Below are positions 1-9,166 of a DNA stretch of 64,000 bases, in pieces. The translations under genes were made by a program, and so were the position numbers. The number at the start of each line of letters is the position of its first letter. The stretch's first letter is position 1. The notes under the pieces are model-generated. The model was not told the DNA's origin and ran no database searches. It saw nothing but the letters and a program-made list of their open reading frames with translations. This DNA comes from Firmicutes bacterium ADurb.Bin146 (GTDB lineage: Bacteria; Bacillota; Clostridia; DUPQ01), in assembly GCA_002070475.1 (NCBI GenBank), contig MWDI01000022.1, positions 120,057-184,056 of the forward strand, given 5' to 3'.

Positions 1-2
1 CT

Positions 3-551
3 ATTGTGCCTGAAATGCTTTTTTCTTTGCTTCCAGATGTTCTTATAGGAATTTTCATAGTCCTTATAATGGCAGCATCTATGTCAACATTGGCTTCATT
101 AGTCCTCGTATCAAGCTCATCAGTCACAGTAGATATTATTAAAGGATATATAAAAAAAGATATGAATGAAAAAAAGCAGCTTCTTCTTTTAAGAATTTTC
201 TGTATTGTCTTTGTATCAATTTCAGTTATCATAGCGCTTACCAATAATAATTCGATTGTCACACTGATGAATTTGTCATGGGGAACTCTTGCAGGTTGTT
301 TCCTAGGGCCATATATAATAGGCATATATAGTAAAAGAGCATGCAAGTTTTCTGCTTTTGCAGGCATGATCTCAGGCTTTACAATTATGATTACTCTTGT
401 TATCATTAATGGGATGACCTATTCCACAACAGCAGGATGTATTGCAATGGGAACATCTGTAGCTGTTACTTTTATTTTTTCTAGGTTATCAAAAAAGAAA
501 AATAATGTAATTCAGGAGAGTACAAATGAAGCAGCTGTTACTTGCAAATGA
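3..551 (+). CDS. Sodium:solute symporter (SSS family), C-terminal part
   Basis: This is the 3' end of a membrane transporter gene that begins before the window; the frame is open from base 3. The 180 visible residues hold about five hydrophobic segments. The first, with a run of Ala, Ser, Met and Thr (AASMSTLASLVLVSSSS), resembles the helix of the sodium:solute symporter family that carries Na+-binding Ser/Thr residues (compare PutP and PanF). The tail is lysine-rich and cytoplasmic. The gene overlaps iorA by 26 bases, so the two are probably co-transcribed. The substrate cannot be read from the sequence; the neighbouring aromatic 2-oxoacid enzymes make an aromatic acid or amino acid a reasonable guess, which is inference only. 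Confidence 0.8.
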   Translation: MVPEMLFSLLPDVLIGIFIVLIMAASMSTLASLVLVSSSSVTVDIIKGYIKKDMNEKKQLLLLRIFCIVFVSISVIIALTNNNSIVTLMNLSWGTLAGCFLGPYIIGIYSKRACKFSAFAGMISGFTIMITLVIINGMTYSTTAGCIAMGTSVAVTFIFSRLSKKKNNVIQESTNEAAVTCK

Positions 552-2268
552 AGCGGTAGCAAGAGGATTATATGAAGCAGGTGTTACAGTGGTATCATCA
601 TACCCTGGTACGCCAAGTACAGAAATTACCGAAACAGCATCAAAATATAAAGAAATATATACGGAATGGGCTCCAAACGAGAAAGTAGCATTAGAAGTAG
701 CTGCTACTGCTGCAATAGCAGGTGCAAGATCTTTTTGCGCTATGAAACATGTTGGCCTTAATGTTGCTGCTGATCCATTATTTACAATGTCATATATTGG
801 AGTAAATGCAGGTTTTGTTATAGCAGTTGCTGATGATCCTGGGATGCATTCATCTCAGAATGAACAGGATTCCAGATATTATGCACAAGCGGCTAAAATT
901 ATCATGTTGGAACCATCAGATTCACAAGAAGCCAAAGATTTTACTAAAAGGGCATACGAGATTTCTGAGCAGTTTGATACTCCTGTCTTAATACGGCTTT
1001 CTACCCGAGTAAGCCATTCTCAAAGCCTGACATCCTTAGAAGACAGAGCAGATGTACAATTGAAAAATTATGTTAAAAATCCTCAGAAAAATGTTATGAT
1101 GCCTGCAATGGCAAGAGTAAAACATGAAATTGTTGAAAACAGAATAAAAATGCAAAAAGAGTTTGCGCTTAGCACAGATTTGAATCAGATATGTATTAAG
1201 AATGAAAAAATCGGATTTATATCTTCTGGAATTGCATTTCAGTATGCGCTTGAAGCCATGCCTGATGCTTCATATTTAAAACTTGGTATTGTGTATCCGA
1301 TTTCTGAAGACTTATTAAGAAAATTTGCTTCATCAGTAGAAAAGATATATGTGATAGAGGAGTTGGAACCTGTAATAGAAACTGCTTGTAAAGCTTGCGG
1401 TATACAAGTAATTGGAAAAGAGGTATTACCTATTACAGGAGAGTATTCAGTAGAACTCATCAGAAACAGGATTTTTGGGACTAAGCCATTTAGTTACATG
1501 GATGGGTATGATATGAGCAAAGTCCCCAAAAGACCTCCTGTGATGTGTCCTGGCTGTCCTCATAGAGGATTATTTCATGCTTTAAACAAGCTTAAACTTA
1601 CTGTGACCGGAGATATAGGCTGTTATACTTTGGCGGCTTTAGAACCGCTTTCATCAATGGACACATCAATATGCATGGGAAGCGGTATATCATCACTTCA
1701 TGGCTTTAACAAAGCAAGAGGTGACGAATATATGAAAAAATGTGTTGGGGTTATTGGGGATTCCACTTTTATCCATTCAGGAATTACAGGACTTATAGAT
1801 ATTGTCTACAATAAAGGAGTAGGGACAGTAATCGTACTGGATAATTCCATAACCGGAATGACTGGGCATCAGAATAATCCTTTAAATGGGTTAGACATTT
1901 CCGGTAATCCGGCAAAACAAATTGATCTTGTGCTTTTAGCTAAAAGTATTGGAATAGAAAGAGTTAGAATAATTGATCCTTTTGATGTTGATGAATCAGT
2001 CAGAGTAATAAAAGAGGAAGTAAATACTATGGAACCTTCACTGATTATTGCAAGAAGGCCATGCGCTCTTCTGAAAACAGTCAAATACAGAGGTTTAGTA
2101 GTTGTTGATAGGGAAAAATGCATAAAATGCAAAGCATGTATGAGCATAGGATGTCCAGCAATTTCATTTAAGAACAAACAGATTGAAATTGATGCATCTT
2201 TATGCAATGGATGCGGATTATGTGTCAATGTATGCAAATTTGGCGCTTTAAATAAGAAGGAGGAGTAA
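526..2268 (+). CDS. iorA: Indolepyruvate:ferredoxin oxidoreductase, alpha subunit
   Basis: Thiamine-diphosphate enzyme that oxidatively decarboxylates aryl pyruvates (from Trp, Phe, Tyr) to aryl-acetyl-CoA, passing electrons to ferredoxin. The 580 residues follow the family order: an N-terminal pyrimidine-binding domain with SSYPGTPSTEI near residue 25, CPGCPHRG near 341, GDIGCYTL near 362 and the TPP-binding GDSTFIHSG near 411. A C-terminal ferredoxin-like domain carries two 4Fe-4S motifs, CX2CX2CX4CP near 532 and CX2CX2CX3C near 560. The start has an AGGAG site 7 bases upstream and overlaps the symporter gene. The stop overlaps the iorB start as TAATG, indicating translational coupling of the two subunits. 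Confidence 0.95.
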   Translation: MKQLLLANEAVARGLYEAGVTVVSSYPGTPSTEITETASKYKEIYTEWAPNEKVALEVAATAAIAGARSFCAMKHVGLNVAADPLFTMSYIGVNAGFVIAVADDPGMHSSQNEQDSRYYAQAAKIIMLEPSDSQEAKDFTKRAYEISEQFDTPVLIRLSTRVSHSQSLTSLEDRADVQLKNYVKNPQKNVMMPAMARVKHEIVENRIKMQKEFALSTDLNQICIKNEKIGFISSGIAFQYALEAMPDASYLKLGIVYPISEDLLRKFASSVEKIYVIEELEPVIETACKACGIQVIGKEVLPITGEYSVELIRNRIFGTKPFSYMDGYDMSKVPKRPPVMCPGCPHRGLFHALNKLKLTVTGDIGCYTLAALEPLSSMDTSICMGSGISSLHGFNKARGDEYMKKCVGVIGDSTFIHSGITGLIDIVYNKGVGTVIVLDNSITGMTGHQNNPLNGLDISGNPAKQIDLVLLAKSIGIERVRIIDPFDVDESVRVIKEEVNTMEPSLIIARRPCALLKTVKYRGLVVVDREKCIKCKACMSIGCPAISFKNKQIEIDASLCNGCGLCVNVCKFGALNKKEE

Positions 2269-2843
2269 TGGTCAAGTCAATAGTAATAGCCGGAGTGGGC
2301 GGACAGGGGACATTACTGGCATCCAGATTAATAGGAGAAGCTGTAACATCTGAAGGTTATGATGTTAAAGTATCTGAAGTACATGGAATGGCTCAAAGGG
2401 GCGGGTCTGTAATAACATATGTAAGATATGGTGAAAAAGTTTTATCACCAATAATTCCTCTTGGTGAGGCAGATGTGCTAGTAGCGTTTGAACAGCTCGA
2501 AGCATTAAGATGGTCGAATTATCTTAAAAAAGGCGGGCTTTTAATCTCCAATACACAAAAGATTGATCCGATGCCTGTTATAACATCTAAAGTGGAGTAT
2601 CCAAATGATATTGTTAGAGTGCTATCGGAAAAAATTGAGAATAGCTATTTTCTTGATGCATTAGAAATTGCTAAAAAAGCAGGATCAGTAAAAACAGTTA
2701 ACTCTGTATTGATAGGCCGGATGGCAAGAGATTCGGAAATAAAAAAAACAACATGGCTTCAAGCATTAGAAAAAACTGCACCTCCAAAATTCATTGACAT
2801 AAATATAAAAGCATTTGAAGCAGGATACAATTACGGTATTTAA
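2268..2843 (+). CDS. iorB: Indolepyruvate:ferredoxin oxidoreductase, beta subunit
   Basis: Gamma-domain subunit that partners IorA. At 191 residues it has the usual length. It opens with the glycine-rich GVGGQGTLLASRLIGEA (residues 8-24) and has HGMAQRGGSV near residue 39, both characteristic of the catalytic gamma domain of 2-oxoacid:ferredoxin oxidoreductases, where CoA binds and reacts. A GGAGG ribosome site lies inside the end of iorA, and the genes share one base (TAATG). The pair would give aryl-acetyl-CoA that the PaaK-type ligase encoded about 3.3 kb downstream could interconvert with the free acid. Confidence 0.95.
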   Translation: MVKSIVIAGVGGQGTLLASRLIGEAVTSEGYDVKVSEVHGMAQRGGSVITYVRYGEKVLSPIIPLGEADVLVAFEQLEALRWSNYLKKGGLLISNTQKIDPMPVITSKVEYPNDIVRVLSEKIENSYFLDALEIAKKAGSVKTVNSVLIGRMARDSEIKKTTWLQALEKTAPPKFIDINIKAFEAGYNYGI

Positions 2844-2864
2844 ATATAAAAATAATAAATTTAT

Positions 2865-2885
2865 AGGATGTGAATATCACATCCT
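2865..2885 (+). terminator. Hairpin after iorB, possible terminator
   Basis: A perfect 9-base inverted repeat (AGGATGTGA / TCACATCCT) with a 3-base ATA loop lies 21 bases after the iorB stop. It is followed by GTTTG and not by a clear T tract, so it may be a weak terminator, an mRNA 3' stabilising hairpin or an operator. Confidence 0.4.
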
Positions 2886-2956
2886 GTTTGCTATAAAAAT
2901 GCAGATGATATATAATAACTTTTAATGCATATTATAACTTTTAGCAAGGGGTATTT

Positions 2957-5074
2957 ATGAGCATTACAGAAAAGGACAGGATATTTGAAGAGAAGAGATT
3001 GAATGAGGTCTATAACAAACTGATAAAAAGGATAGATGACCTTGAGATATCTTTAAATGACAGTCTTAAACGTTTTAAACAAAGTAACGAACAGATGTGG
3101 GATAGTGGAAAGCGAAATCTTGTAGATTTTTATGATGCTATTGAGAATATGCCTTATCTCGAAAGCATAAAAGCAGATTACTTTAAACTTGAAACAGTTA
3201 AAAAAGAGTTAAAACGCATGCTTATGCTACAAAGGGATATGTATTTTGGTAGAATTGATTTTCAAGAAGAAGATGAAAACACTTCTGAAAAAATATATAT
3301 TGGAAAATTTAGTTTTACAGATGATGAAGGACAATACCTTGTTTTTGACTGGCGTGCTAATATATGCAGTTTGTTTTATGAAAATGAGATAGGACATGTT
3401 TTTTATGATGCTCCGGATGGCAGGATTTTTGGGAATATGTCAAAAAAAAGACAATTCGAAATATTACATAATAATATTATAACTATGTTTGATTCATCAA
3501 TAATGATTGATGATGATATTTTAAAAGATATATTAAGCAAATCAAAAGATTCCAAAATGAGCAATATAGTAGAAACTATTCAGAAGGAACAGAATCAGGC
3601 TATTAGAAGCACTTACAATACAATTATCGTTGATGGCCCTGCCGGATGTGGAAAAACATCAATTGCTATGCACAGAGCTGCTTGGTTAATGTATAAATTC
3701 AAAAATGAACTTCAAAACAATCAAATAATAATATTCTCTCCGAATGATACATTTAATGATTATATATCAGAAGTATTGCCAGAGCTTGGTGAGGAAAATA
3801 TAAATATGTCAACCTTTCTTAATCTTGCATATAAGATTCTATCTGACAAAAGAATTCTAATTTCTAAATATGTAGAATTTGAAGATGTATTATTAGGAAA
3901 TGAATATATTGATATGGCTAGTATAAAATTGAAATATTCGATTAGCTTTGCACAGAAACTTAAAAATTATTCAGATTTAATAGCAAAAGGCAATTATCCA
4001 TTCAAGGATATAATAATTGATGATCTGCTTCTTTTTTCGAAGGATGAGTTTGAGAGAATGTTCTATGAAGAATACTCCTTTAATGATGTCATTACAAGAC
4101 TTTCAAAAATAAGGCTTGTCCTTAATGACAGGATATTTCCAGTAATTAGAAAGTATAGAATGGAATATGTAAGAAAAGTTAAGGCAAATGAAATAGATAT
4201 GTCTAAAGGATACATAAAACTTAAAGAACAATGCAAAAAGATTTATCAGGCTATCGATTTAGCTGTTGCGGCTGATTTTGAGATGATTTATGCCCAATTC
4301 TTAAAGCATTGTTATTCATCAAAAATAAGTTCTGATTTTTTAGAAAGATTAAATAATGGATATATTTATGCTGAAGATACTGCACCATTAATTTATCTAA
4401 GACTCCTTCTTGGTAAAAAATACAGCTTTAATGAAATTAGGCATGTAATAATTGATGAATTCCAAGATTATTCCTACATGGAAAAACTAATAATATCCCT
4501 TATTTTCAAGAATTCCCATATGACTCTTCTTGGTGATGTTAATCAGAAAATTAATTATTATATAGAAAAAGTTAATGATAAGGATCTATTTATAAATGCA
4601 AAATCAGTGAAGCTTGATAAAAGTTACAGGTCAACATTTCAGATAGCTAAATTCTGTAATGATATGCTAAAAGATAATCTTGATATAAAGTATTTTAATA
4701 GGCAGGGTAACGAACCGGAAATAATTACCAAAAGTTCTTACGATATAGATTCATTAGCAATGCTTATAAAAGAAAAAGTATCACAGTACAGAGCATTCGG
4801 TTATCGTTCCATTGCGATTATTACCAGAACTGAATTCTTTTCAAAGAAGCTTCAGCCATATTTAAAAGACGCAAAAATAAATAGAGTAACGGAAAAGAGT
4901 GCATCATATACATATGGCACAGTTCTTATTCCTTCATATTTGACAAAAGGACTAGAGTTTGATGCAGTAATTGTTCTCGATACTGAAATTGATAAGTTTA
5001 ATAAAGAAAAAGAAATGAATCTATTTTATACTTGCTGTACAAGAGCTCTGCATGAGCTTTTGATAATTAATTAA
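2957..5074 (+). CDS. helD: HelD-type UvrD/Rep-like helicase (RNA polymerase recycling)
   Basis: Superfamily 1 helicase-like ATPase of 705 residues. Walker A (GPAGCGKTS) is near residue 227, Walker B (IIDEFQDYS) near 498, the LLGDVNQ motif near 523, an arginine motif (YRST) near 555, TKGLEFDAVIV near 660, and motif VI (CCTRALHELL) near the end. The helical N-terminus and the block YIGKFSFTDDEG...DWRAN at roughly 110-135 match HelD, which dislodges stalled RNA polymerase, better than UvrD or PcrA. An AAGGGG site lies 5 bases before the ATG. It stands alone between the ior operon and a convergent hydrolase gene, whose end it overlaps by 8 bases. Assignment to HelD and not another SF1 helicase is by overall pattern. 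Confidence 0.82.
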   Translation: MSITEKDRIFEEKRLNEVYNKLIKRIDDLEISLNDSLKRFKQSNEQMWDSGKRNLVDFYDAIENMPYLESIKADYFKLETVKKELKRMLMLQRDMYFGRIDFQEEDENTSEKIYIGKFSFTDDEGQYLVFDWRANICSLFYENEIGHVFYDAPDGRIFGNMSKKRQFEILHNNIITMFDSSIMIDDDILKDILSKSKDSKMSNIVETIQKEQNQAIRSTYNTIIVDGPAGCGKTSIAMHRAAWLMYKFKNELQNNQIIIFSPNDTFNDYISEVLPELGEENINMSTFLNLAYKILSDKRILISKYVEFEDVLLGNEYIDMASIKLKYSISFAQKLKNYSDLIAKGNYPFKDIIIDDLLLFSKDEFERMFYEEYSFNDVITRLSKIRLVLNDRIFPVIRKYRMEYVRKVKANEIDMSKGYIKLKEQCKKIYQAIDLAVAADFEMIYAQFLKHCYSSKISSDFLERLNNGYIYAEDTAPLIYLRLLLGKKYSFNEIRHVIIDEFQDYSYMEKLIISLIFKNSHMTLLGDVNQKINYYIEKVNDKDLFINAKSVKLDKSYRSTFQIAKFCNDMLKDNLDIKYFNRQGNEPEIITKSSYDIDSLAMLIKEKVSQYRAFGYRSIAIITRTEFFSKKLQPYLKDAKINRVTEKSASYTYGTVLIPSYLTKGLEFDAVIVLDTEIDKFNKEKEMNLFYTCCTRALHELLIIN

Positions 5075-5987
5075 TCAATAACACCTTTTTGCAGGTTTCG
5101 TAAACATGCTTCATAACTGCATCATTACCTTGCTCATTTAAACATTCATGACGCATTTTATCAAAAATATGTATTGTGACATTTTTAATGTCAGCATTTT
5201 CTAATCTTGCAGCTAGAGAAAGAGGACCTTTTGAATTCGCTCCTACAGGATCTTCAGAGCCTGACATCAGGTGAATTGGTAAATCTTTTGGTATTTTGGA
5301 TATCCTGTCTTCTTTATATATAACTGACAATGCTTTAAATAATTCTTTAAATAATCCAATTGAAGGCACATATCCGCATAAAGGATCTTGAACATATTTA
5401 TCTACTTCCTTTTCATCTCTAGATAACCAGTCAAAATCAGTTCTATTTGGTTTAAACTGTTTGTTAAATTGTCCAAAAGATAGAGCATTAAGTATTTTAG
5501 TTGGTTTATCTCTACCCATAAACAGTTCCTGAAGTCCTGCGATAAATTTACCAACATTTAGAATAATTGATGGTTGCTGGTCATTAGTACCGGATAAAAT
5601 ACATGCATCTATATTAGAAGCATACTGTTCAATATATGAAAGGCTCATGAAAGAACCCATGCTGTGACCAAATAACACAATTTTTTTATCAGGATTATTT
5701 TCATGTGCGTATTCAACAAGAGAATTAATATTCATTACACATTCCTCAAAACCATTTAATGGCCATAAGCCCAGATTAGTTGAATAAATGCCTTGACCTA
5801 GATGATCAATACAATATTGTTGCACATTATGATTTTTTAGAAAAGCAGAAAGCCTATTATACCTTGCAGCATGCTCTGCCAAGCCTGTAGCAACAACAAG
5901 AACAAAGTCAGGATTGTCAACCTGATGAGGTTTATATACGAAAAAAGCTCTGTTTTTTCCTTTAATTGAAAAATATTCTGTATTCAT
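5067..5987 (-). CDS. Alpha/beta hydrolase, lysophospholipase/monoglyceride lipase family
   Basis: Serine hydrolase of 306 residues with the layout of the PldB/monoacylglycerol lipase group. The nucleophile elbow is GHSMG with Ser109. An acid in SGSEDPVG (Asp246) and a His in MRHE (His280) complete a plausible triad in correct order and spacing. The early HLGQG motif (around 62-66) is typical of this group. There is no signal peptide, so it is probably cytoplasmic and acts on lysophospholipids or monoglycerides; the exact ester is unknown. A GGGAG site lies 9 bases before the ATG. It converges on helD and is transcribed from its own promoter. Confidence 0.85.
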   Translation of the reverse strand: MNTEYFSIKGKNRAFFVYKPHQVDNPDFVLVVATGLAEHAARYNRLSAFLKNHNVQQYCIDHLGQGIYSTNLGLWPLNGFEECVMNINSLVEYAHENNPDKKIVLFGHSMGSFMSLSYIEQYASNIDACILSGTNDQQPSIILNVGKFIAGLQELFMGRDKPTKILNALSFGQFNKQFKPNRTDFDWLSRDEKEVDKYVQDPLCGYVPSIGLFKELFKALSVIYKEDRISKIPKDLPIHLMSGSEDPVGANSKGPLSLAARLENADIKNVTIHIFDKMRHECLNEQGNDAVMKHVYETCKKVLLIN

Positions 5988-6010
5988 ATTATTATCACTC
6001 CCTTATGCTA

Positions 6011-6039
6011 ATGATATCATAAGAATGAATAATAACCAA
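6011..6039 (-). promoter_or_regulatory. Promoter of the hydrolase gene with overlapping inverted repeat
   Basis: Reading the minus strand, TTGGTT (6034-6039) and TATCAT (6011-6016) are 17 bases apart and lie about 24-50 bases before the start. An inverted repeat with arms CTTATG/CATAAG (6002-6007 and 6018-6023) straddles the -10, as an operator would. Confidence 0.4.
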
Positions 6040-6118
6040 TAAATATAATTTTAATTAAAAAAAACAGGTTATAAGCAATATGTCAAATACAATGGAAAGG
6101 ATTAAGTATCTTTATTCA

Positions 6119-6147
6119 TTGATTTTTCATATATATAAGAGTAAAAT
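6119..6147 (+). promoter_or_regulatory. Candidate sigma-A promoter for the paaK operon
   Basis: TTGATT (6119-6124) and TAAAAT (6142-6147) are separated by 17 bases. The predicted transcript would begin near 6154, leaving only the GGAGG site and a TTG start downstream; an ATG at 6156 would be practically leaderless. Confidence 0.45.
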
Positions 6148-6170
6148 ACTATAAAATGGAGGTAGAGCAT

Positions 6171-7469
6171 TTGGGCATTTGGGATAAGATTGAAAGCATT
6201 TCCTATGATGAGATGCGTGCTATACAAGATAAAAGATTAATTGAAACAGTAAAATATGTTTATGATAATGTTGAATATTACAAGAAAAAAATGGATAACA
6301 TAGGTTTACTTCCTGATGATATAAAGAATTGTGATGATTTATATAAACTTCCCTTCACAACAAAGGATGATTTGAGAGATACATATCCTTACGGGCTTGT
6401 TGCTGTCGATATGGATGAGATAGTAAGAATTCACGCATCATCTGGAACTACTGGGAAAAAAATCGTCGTAGCATATACAAAAGATGATATTGATACATGG
6501 TCGGATATGATGGCTAGATGTTTTGCAAGAATAGGAACAGAAATTAGAGATATAGTTCATGTAGCATATGGATATGGCCTATTTACTGGCGGACTTGGGG
6601 CTCATTATGGGGCTGAAAGACTTGGAGCTACAGTTATTCCGATTTCAGGAGGAAACAGCAGAAGGCAGGTTGAATTTCTTACAGATCTAAAACCTACAAT
6701 TATCGCCTGTACACCATCATATATGCTGCATTTATATGAAGTCATGACAGAAGAAGGATTTACAACAAAGGATATTTCACTTAAAGCAGGCATGTTCGGA
6801 GCGGAGCCATGGAGTGAGAATATGAGAAAAGAGATAGAACGTCTTCTTAATATAAAAGCATATGACATTTACGGATTAAGTGAGATAACCGGACCAGGAG
6901 TAGCATCTGAATGCATCGCTCAAAATGGTCTGCATATTAATGAAGACTGTTATCTTCCGGAAATTATTGACATTAAATCGAAGAAGCCTTTAGGACTTGA
7001 TATGCAAGGTGAGATAGTATTCACAACCATTAAGAAAAAGGGAATGCCTTTAATTAGATATAGAACAAAAGATATAACGAAATTGTTTCGAGATGATTGC
7101 GAATGTGGCCGTACATTAGTTAAAATGGAACGTGTAACAGGCAGGACAGATGATATGTTGATAATAAGAGGAGTAAATGTTTTTCCTTCGCAGATAGAGA
7201 GCGTATTGTTAGAATTTAGCCAATTGACTCCTAATTATCAAATTATTGTTGACAGGATAAACATGATGGATGTATTGGAAATTCGTGTTGAAATGAATGA
7301 AAATCTTTTTTCTGATGAGGTAAGAAAGATAGAAATGCTTGAAAGAAATATTACACAAGCAATAGAAAGCGTATTAGCTATTAGTGCAAGAGTCAAATTA
7401 GTAGAACCTAAATCAATAGAAAGAAGTGAAGGAAAAGCTGTACGAATAATAGATAAAAGAAAGATTTAA
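6171..7469 (+). CDS. paaK: Phenylacetate-CoA ligase family (AMP-forming)
   Basis: Adenylate-forming ligase joining aryl acetates to CoA, or running in reverse to save energy from aryl-acetyl-CoA. About 432 residues, as usual for PaaK. The nucleotide loop SSGTTGK is near residue 90, YGLSEITGPG near 235, and a C-terminal lid with TGRTDDMLIIRGVNVFPSQIE near 325-345. I place the start at TTG 6171: GGAGG (6158-6162) sits 8 bases before it, whereas an in-frame ATG at 6156 lies within that site. It is followed after 12 bases by a double-ACT protein, a common pairing in anaerobes and archaea. With iorAB upstream this points to aromatic amino acid fermentation; the true aryl substrate is not determined. 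Confidence 0.9.
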   Translation: MGIWDKIESISYDEMRAIQDKRLIETVKYVYDNVEYYKKKMDNIGLLPDDIKNCDDLYKLPFTTKDDLRDTYPYGLVAVDMDEIVRIHASSGTTGKKIVVAYTKDDIDTWSDMMARCFARIGTEIRDIVHVAYGYGLFTGGLGAHYGAERLGATVIPISGGNSRRQVEFLTDLKPTIIACTPSYMLHLYEVMTEEGFTTKDISLKAGMFGAEPWSENMRKEIERLLNIKAYDIYGLSEITGPGVASECIAQNGLHINEDCYLPEIIDIKSKKPLGLDMQGEIVFTTIKKKGMPLIRYRTKDITKLFRDDCECGRTLVKMERVTGRTDDMLIIRGVNVFPSQIESVLLEFSQLTPNYQIIVDRINMMDVLEIRVEMNENLFSDEVRKIEMLERNITQAIESVLAISARVKLVEPKSIERSEGKAVRIIDKRKI

Positions 7470-7481
7470 TGGAGGGTAGGA

Positions 7482-7898
7482 ATGTTAGTTAAGCAGATAT
7501 CTATATTTCTGGAAAATAAAGAAGGCAGACTTGCAGAACTGACTTCTATACTGGCTGACGCATGTATAAATATAAATGCTCTTACAATCGCTGATACATC
7601 TGATTTTGGTATATTGAGGATAATTGTCGATGATGTATCAAAAACTGAAAATCTTTTGAAAAAAAATGGTTTTTCAGTAAGTGTAACTGATGTAGTAGCT
7701 CTTGATATTGATAATGTACCAGGCGGTATAGCAAAGCCTTTAGCAATGCTTCATAAAAGCGGAATATCAGTAGAATATATTTATGCTTTTCTTGCTAAAA
7801 AGGATGATACAGCACATGTCATTTTTAAAGTCAGTGATGTAACTGCCGCAGTAGACATCCTTAGCAAAAACGGATTCAGGAATACGGCAAAATCATGA
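7482..7898 (+). CDS. Tandem ACT-domain protein
   Basis: Small protein of 138 residues made of two ACT domains, roughly residues 3-65 and 70-136, each with the beta-alpha-beta-beta-alpha-beta pattern and conserved Gly turns (KEGRLAELTSILADACINI; VPGGIAKPLAMLHKSGI). ACT domains bind amino acids and regulate partner enzymes. This class is often encoded beside PaaK-type ligases, so it probably senses an aromatic amino acid; the ligand is inferred. A GGAGGG site lies before the ATG, and its stop overlaps the cinA start (ATGA). Confidence 0.85.
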   Translation: MLVKQISIFLENKEGRLAELTSILADACININALTIADTSDFGILRIIVDDVSKTENLLKKNGFSVSVTDVVALDIDNVPGGIAKPLAMLHKSGISVEYIYAFLAKKDDTAHVIFKVSDVTAAVDILSKNGFRNTAKS

Positions 7899-9163
7899 AA
7901 GCTGAAATAATTGCAGTTGGTACAGAATTGCTAATGGGACAAATCAACAACACCGATGCAAGTTACATGTCAAAAAAATTTCCTGAATGTGGTGTTTTTG
8001 TATACTATCATACTGTAGTCGGAGACAATGCAATCAGACTTGAAAATTGTATTAATCTAGCATTATCCAGAGTTGATGTAGTAGTGCTCACAGGAGGATT
8101 GGGTCCTACTCAGGATGATTTGACTAAGGAGACAGTAGCCAAGGCATTGGGATTAAAACTGATTTTTCATAAGAACATACTTGCTGATATTAAAGCATAT
8201 TTTGAAATAACCAAATACAATAGTAGAAATACGATTATGACAACCAATAATGAAAAACAGGCATATTATCCTGAAGGCTCTTTAATATTACCGAACAAAA
8301 ATGGGACAGCTGCTGGATGCATTATAGAACATCAAGTCGATGGATTTATGAAAACTGTTATTCTGCTGCCTGGACCACCATGGGAAATGGAACCGATGTT
8401 TGATGAATATGTAATTGAACATTTTAAAAAGAAAAATTCTGAAGGATTGAAGTCAGTTTATCTAAAAATGTTCGGTATCGGAGAGTCAGCGATGGAAACA
8501 CTGATATCAGACATAATTTCTTCACAAACAAATCCCACAATAGCCCCATATGCAAAAAAAGGCGAGGTTATGTTGAGGATAACAGCAAGATATGACAAAC
8601 AGACAGATGATGCAGATAAGATTCTTGCACCGGTATTGGATATGTTGTACAAAAGGCTAGGACAATATATATACGCTGATATTGATATCGAAATGAAGGA
8701 TGTAACAGCTAAACTATTGATAGAAAAGGATATAACAGTATCTTTTGCAGAATCATGTACAGGAGGGATGTTTTCACAAATGCTTACTGATGTATCTGGC
8801 ATCTCTAATGTTTTTACAGGCTCAGTAGTCGCATATTCGAATGAGGTTAAAGAGAATATACTAAAAGTAAAACATAGTACTTTGGAAAATTACGGAGCGG
8901 TAAGCAGCAAGACTGCAGTTGAGATGGCAGAAGGTATAAGAAAATTATGTAAGACTGAAATAGGTATTTCTATAACTGGTATTGCCGGCCCCACAGGAGC
9001 GACTCCAAATAAACCTGTTGGTCGTGTCTATATAGGTATCAGTTCAGAAAAAGTGACAGAATCATATGAATATACTTTTAGCGGTAACAGAGATAAGATA
9101 AGATATTATTCATGTCTTCATGCTATGAATATTTTGCGCCTTTATGCGCTATCGAAAGGATGA
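7895..9163 (+). CDS. cinA: CinA family protein (competence/damage-inducible, NMN amidohydrolase-like)
   Basis: Full-length 422-residue CinA. The N-terminal molybdopterin-binding-like domain (about 1-170) begins AEIIAVGTELLMGQ and includes GGLGPTQDDLT near residue 66. The C-terminal domain (about 260-415) has ESCTGG near 286 and TGIAGPTG near 361, the signature of the NMN amidohydrolase PncC. It functions in pyridine nucleotide salvage and is classically next to recA in Firmicutes, as here with murJ between. It overlaps the ACT gene by four bases. Confidence 0.95.
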   Translation: MKAEIIAVGTELLMGQINNTDASYMSKKFPECGVFVYYHTVVGDNAIRLENCINLALSRVDVVVLTGGLGPTQDDLTKETVAKALGLKLIFHKNILADIKAYFEITKYNSRNTIMTTNNEKQAYYPEGSLILPNKNGTAAGCIIEHQVDGFMKTVILLPGPPWEMEPMFDEYVIEHFKKKNSEGLKSVYLKMFGIGESAMETLISDIISSQTNPTIAPYAKKGEVMLRITARYDKQTDDADKILAPVLDMLYKRLGQYIYADIDIEMKDVTAKLLIEKDITVSFAESCTGGMFSQMLTDVSGISNVFTGSVVAYSNEVKENILKVKHSTLENYGAVSSKTAVEMAEGIRKLCKTEIGISITGIAGPTGATPNKPVGRVYIGISSEKVTESYEYTFSGNRDKIRYYSCLHAMNILRLYALSKG

Positions 9164-9166
9164 GAT

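Noticed and set aside
1869..2237. 122-codon minus-strand frame inside iorA
   Set aside because: Fully inside a conserved gene, with a protein sequence of no family pattern; a shadow.
2905..2945. Two similar TATAA...CTTTTA stretches upstream of helD as a repeat element
   Set aside because: Short, AT-rich and imperfect; expected by chance in this base composition. A -10 may lie here but no convincing -35 was seen.
6156..6170. ATG start for the PaaK-type ligase
   Set aside because: It overlaps the GGAGG site itself, and is nearly at the predicted transcript 5' end; TTG 6171 is correctly spaced.
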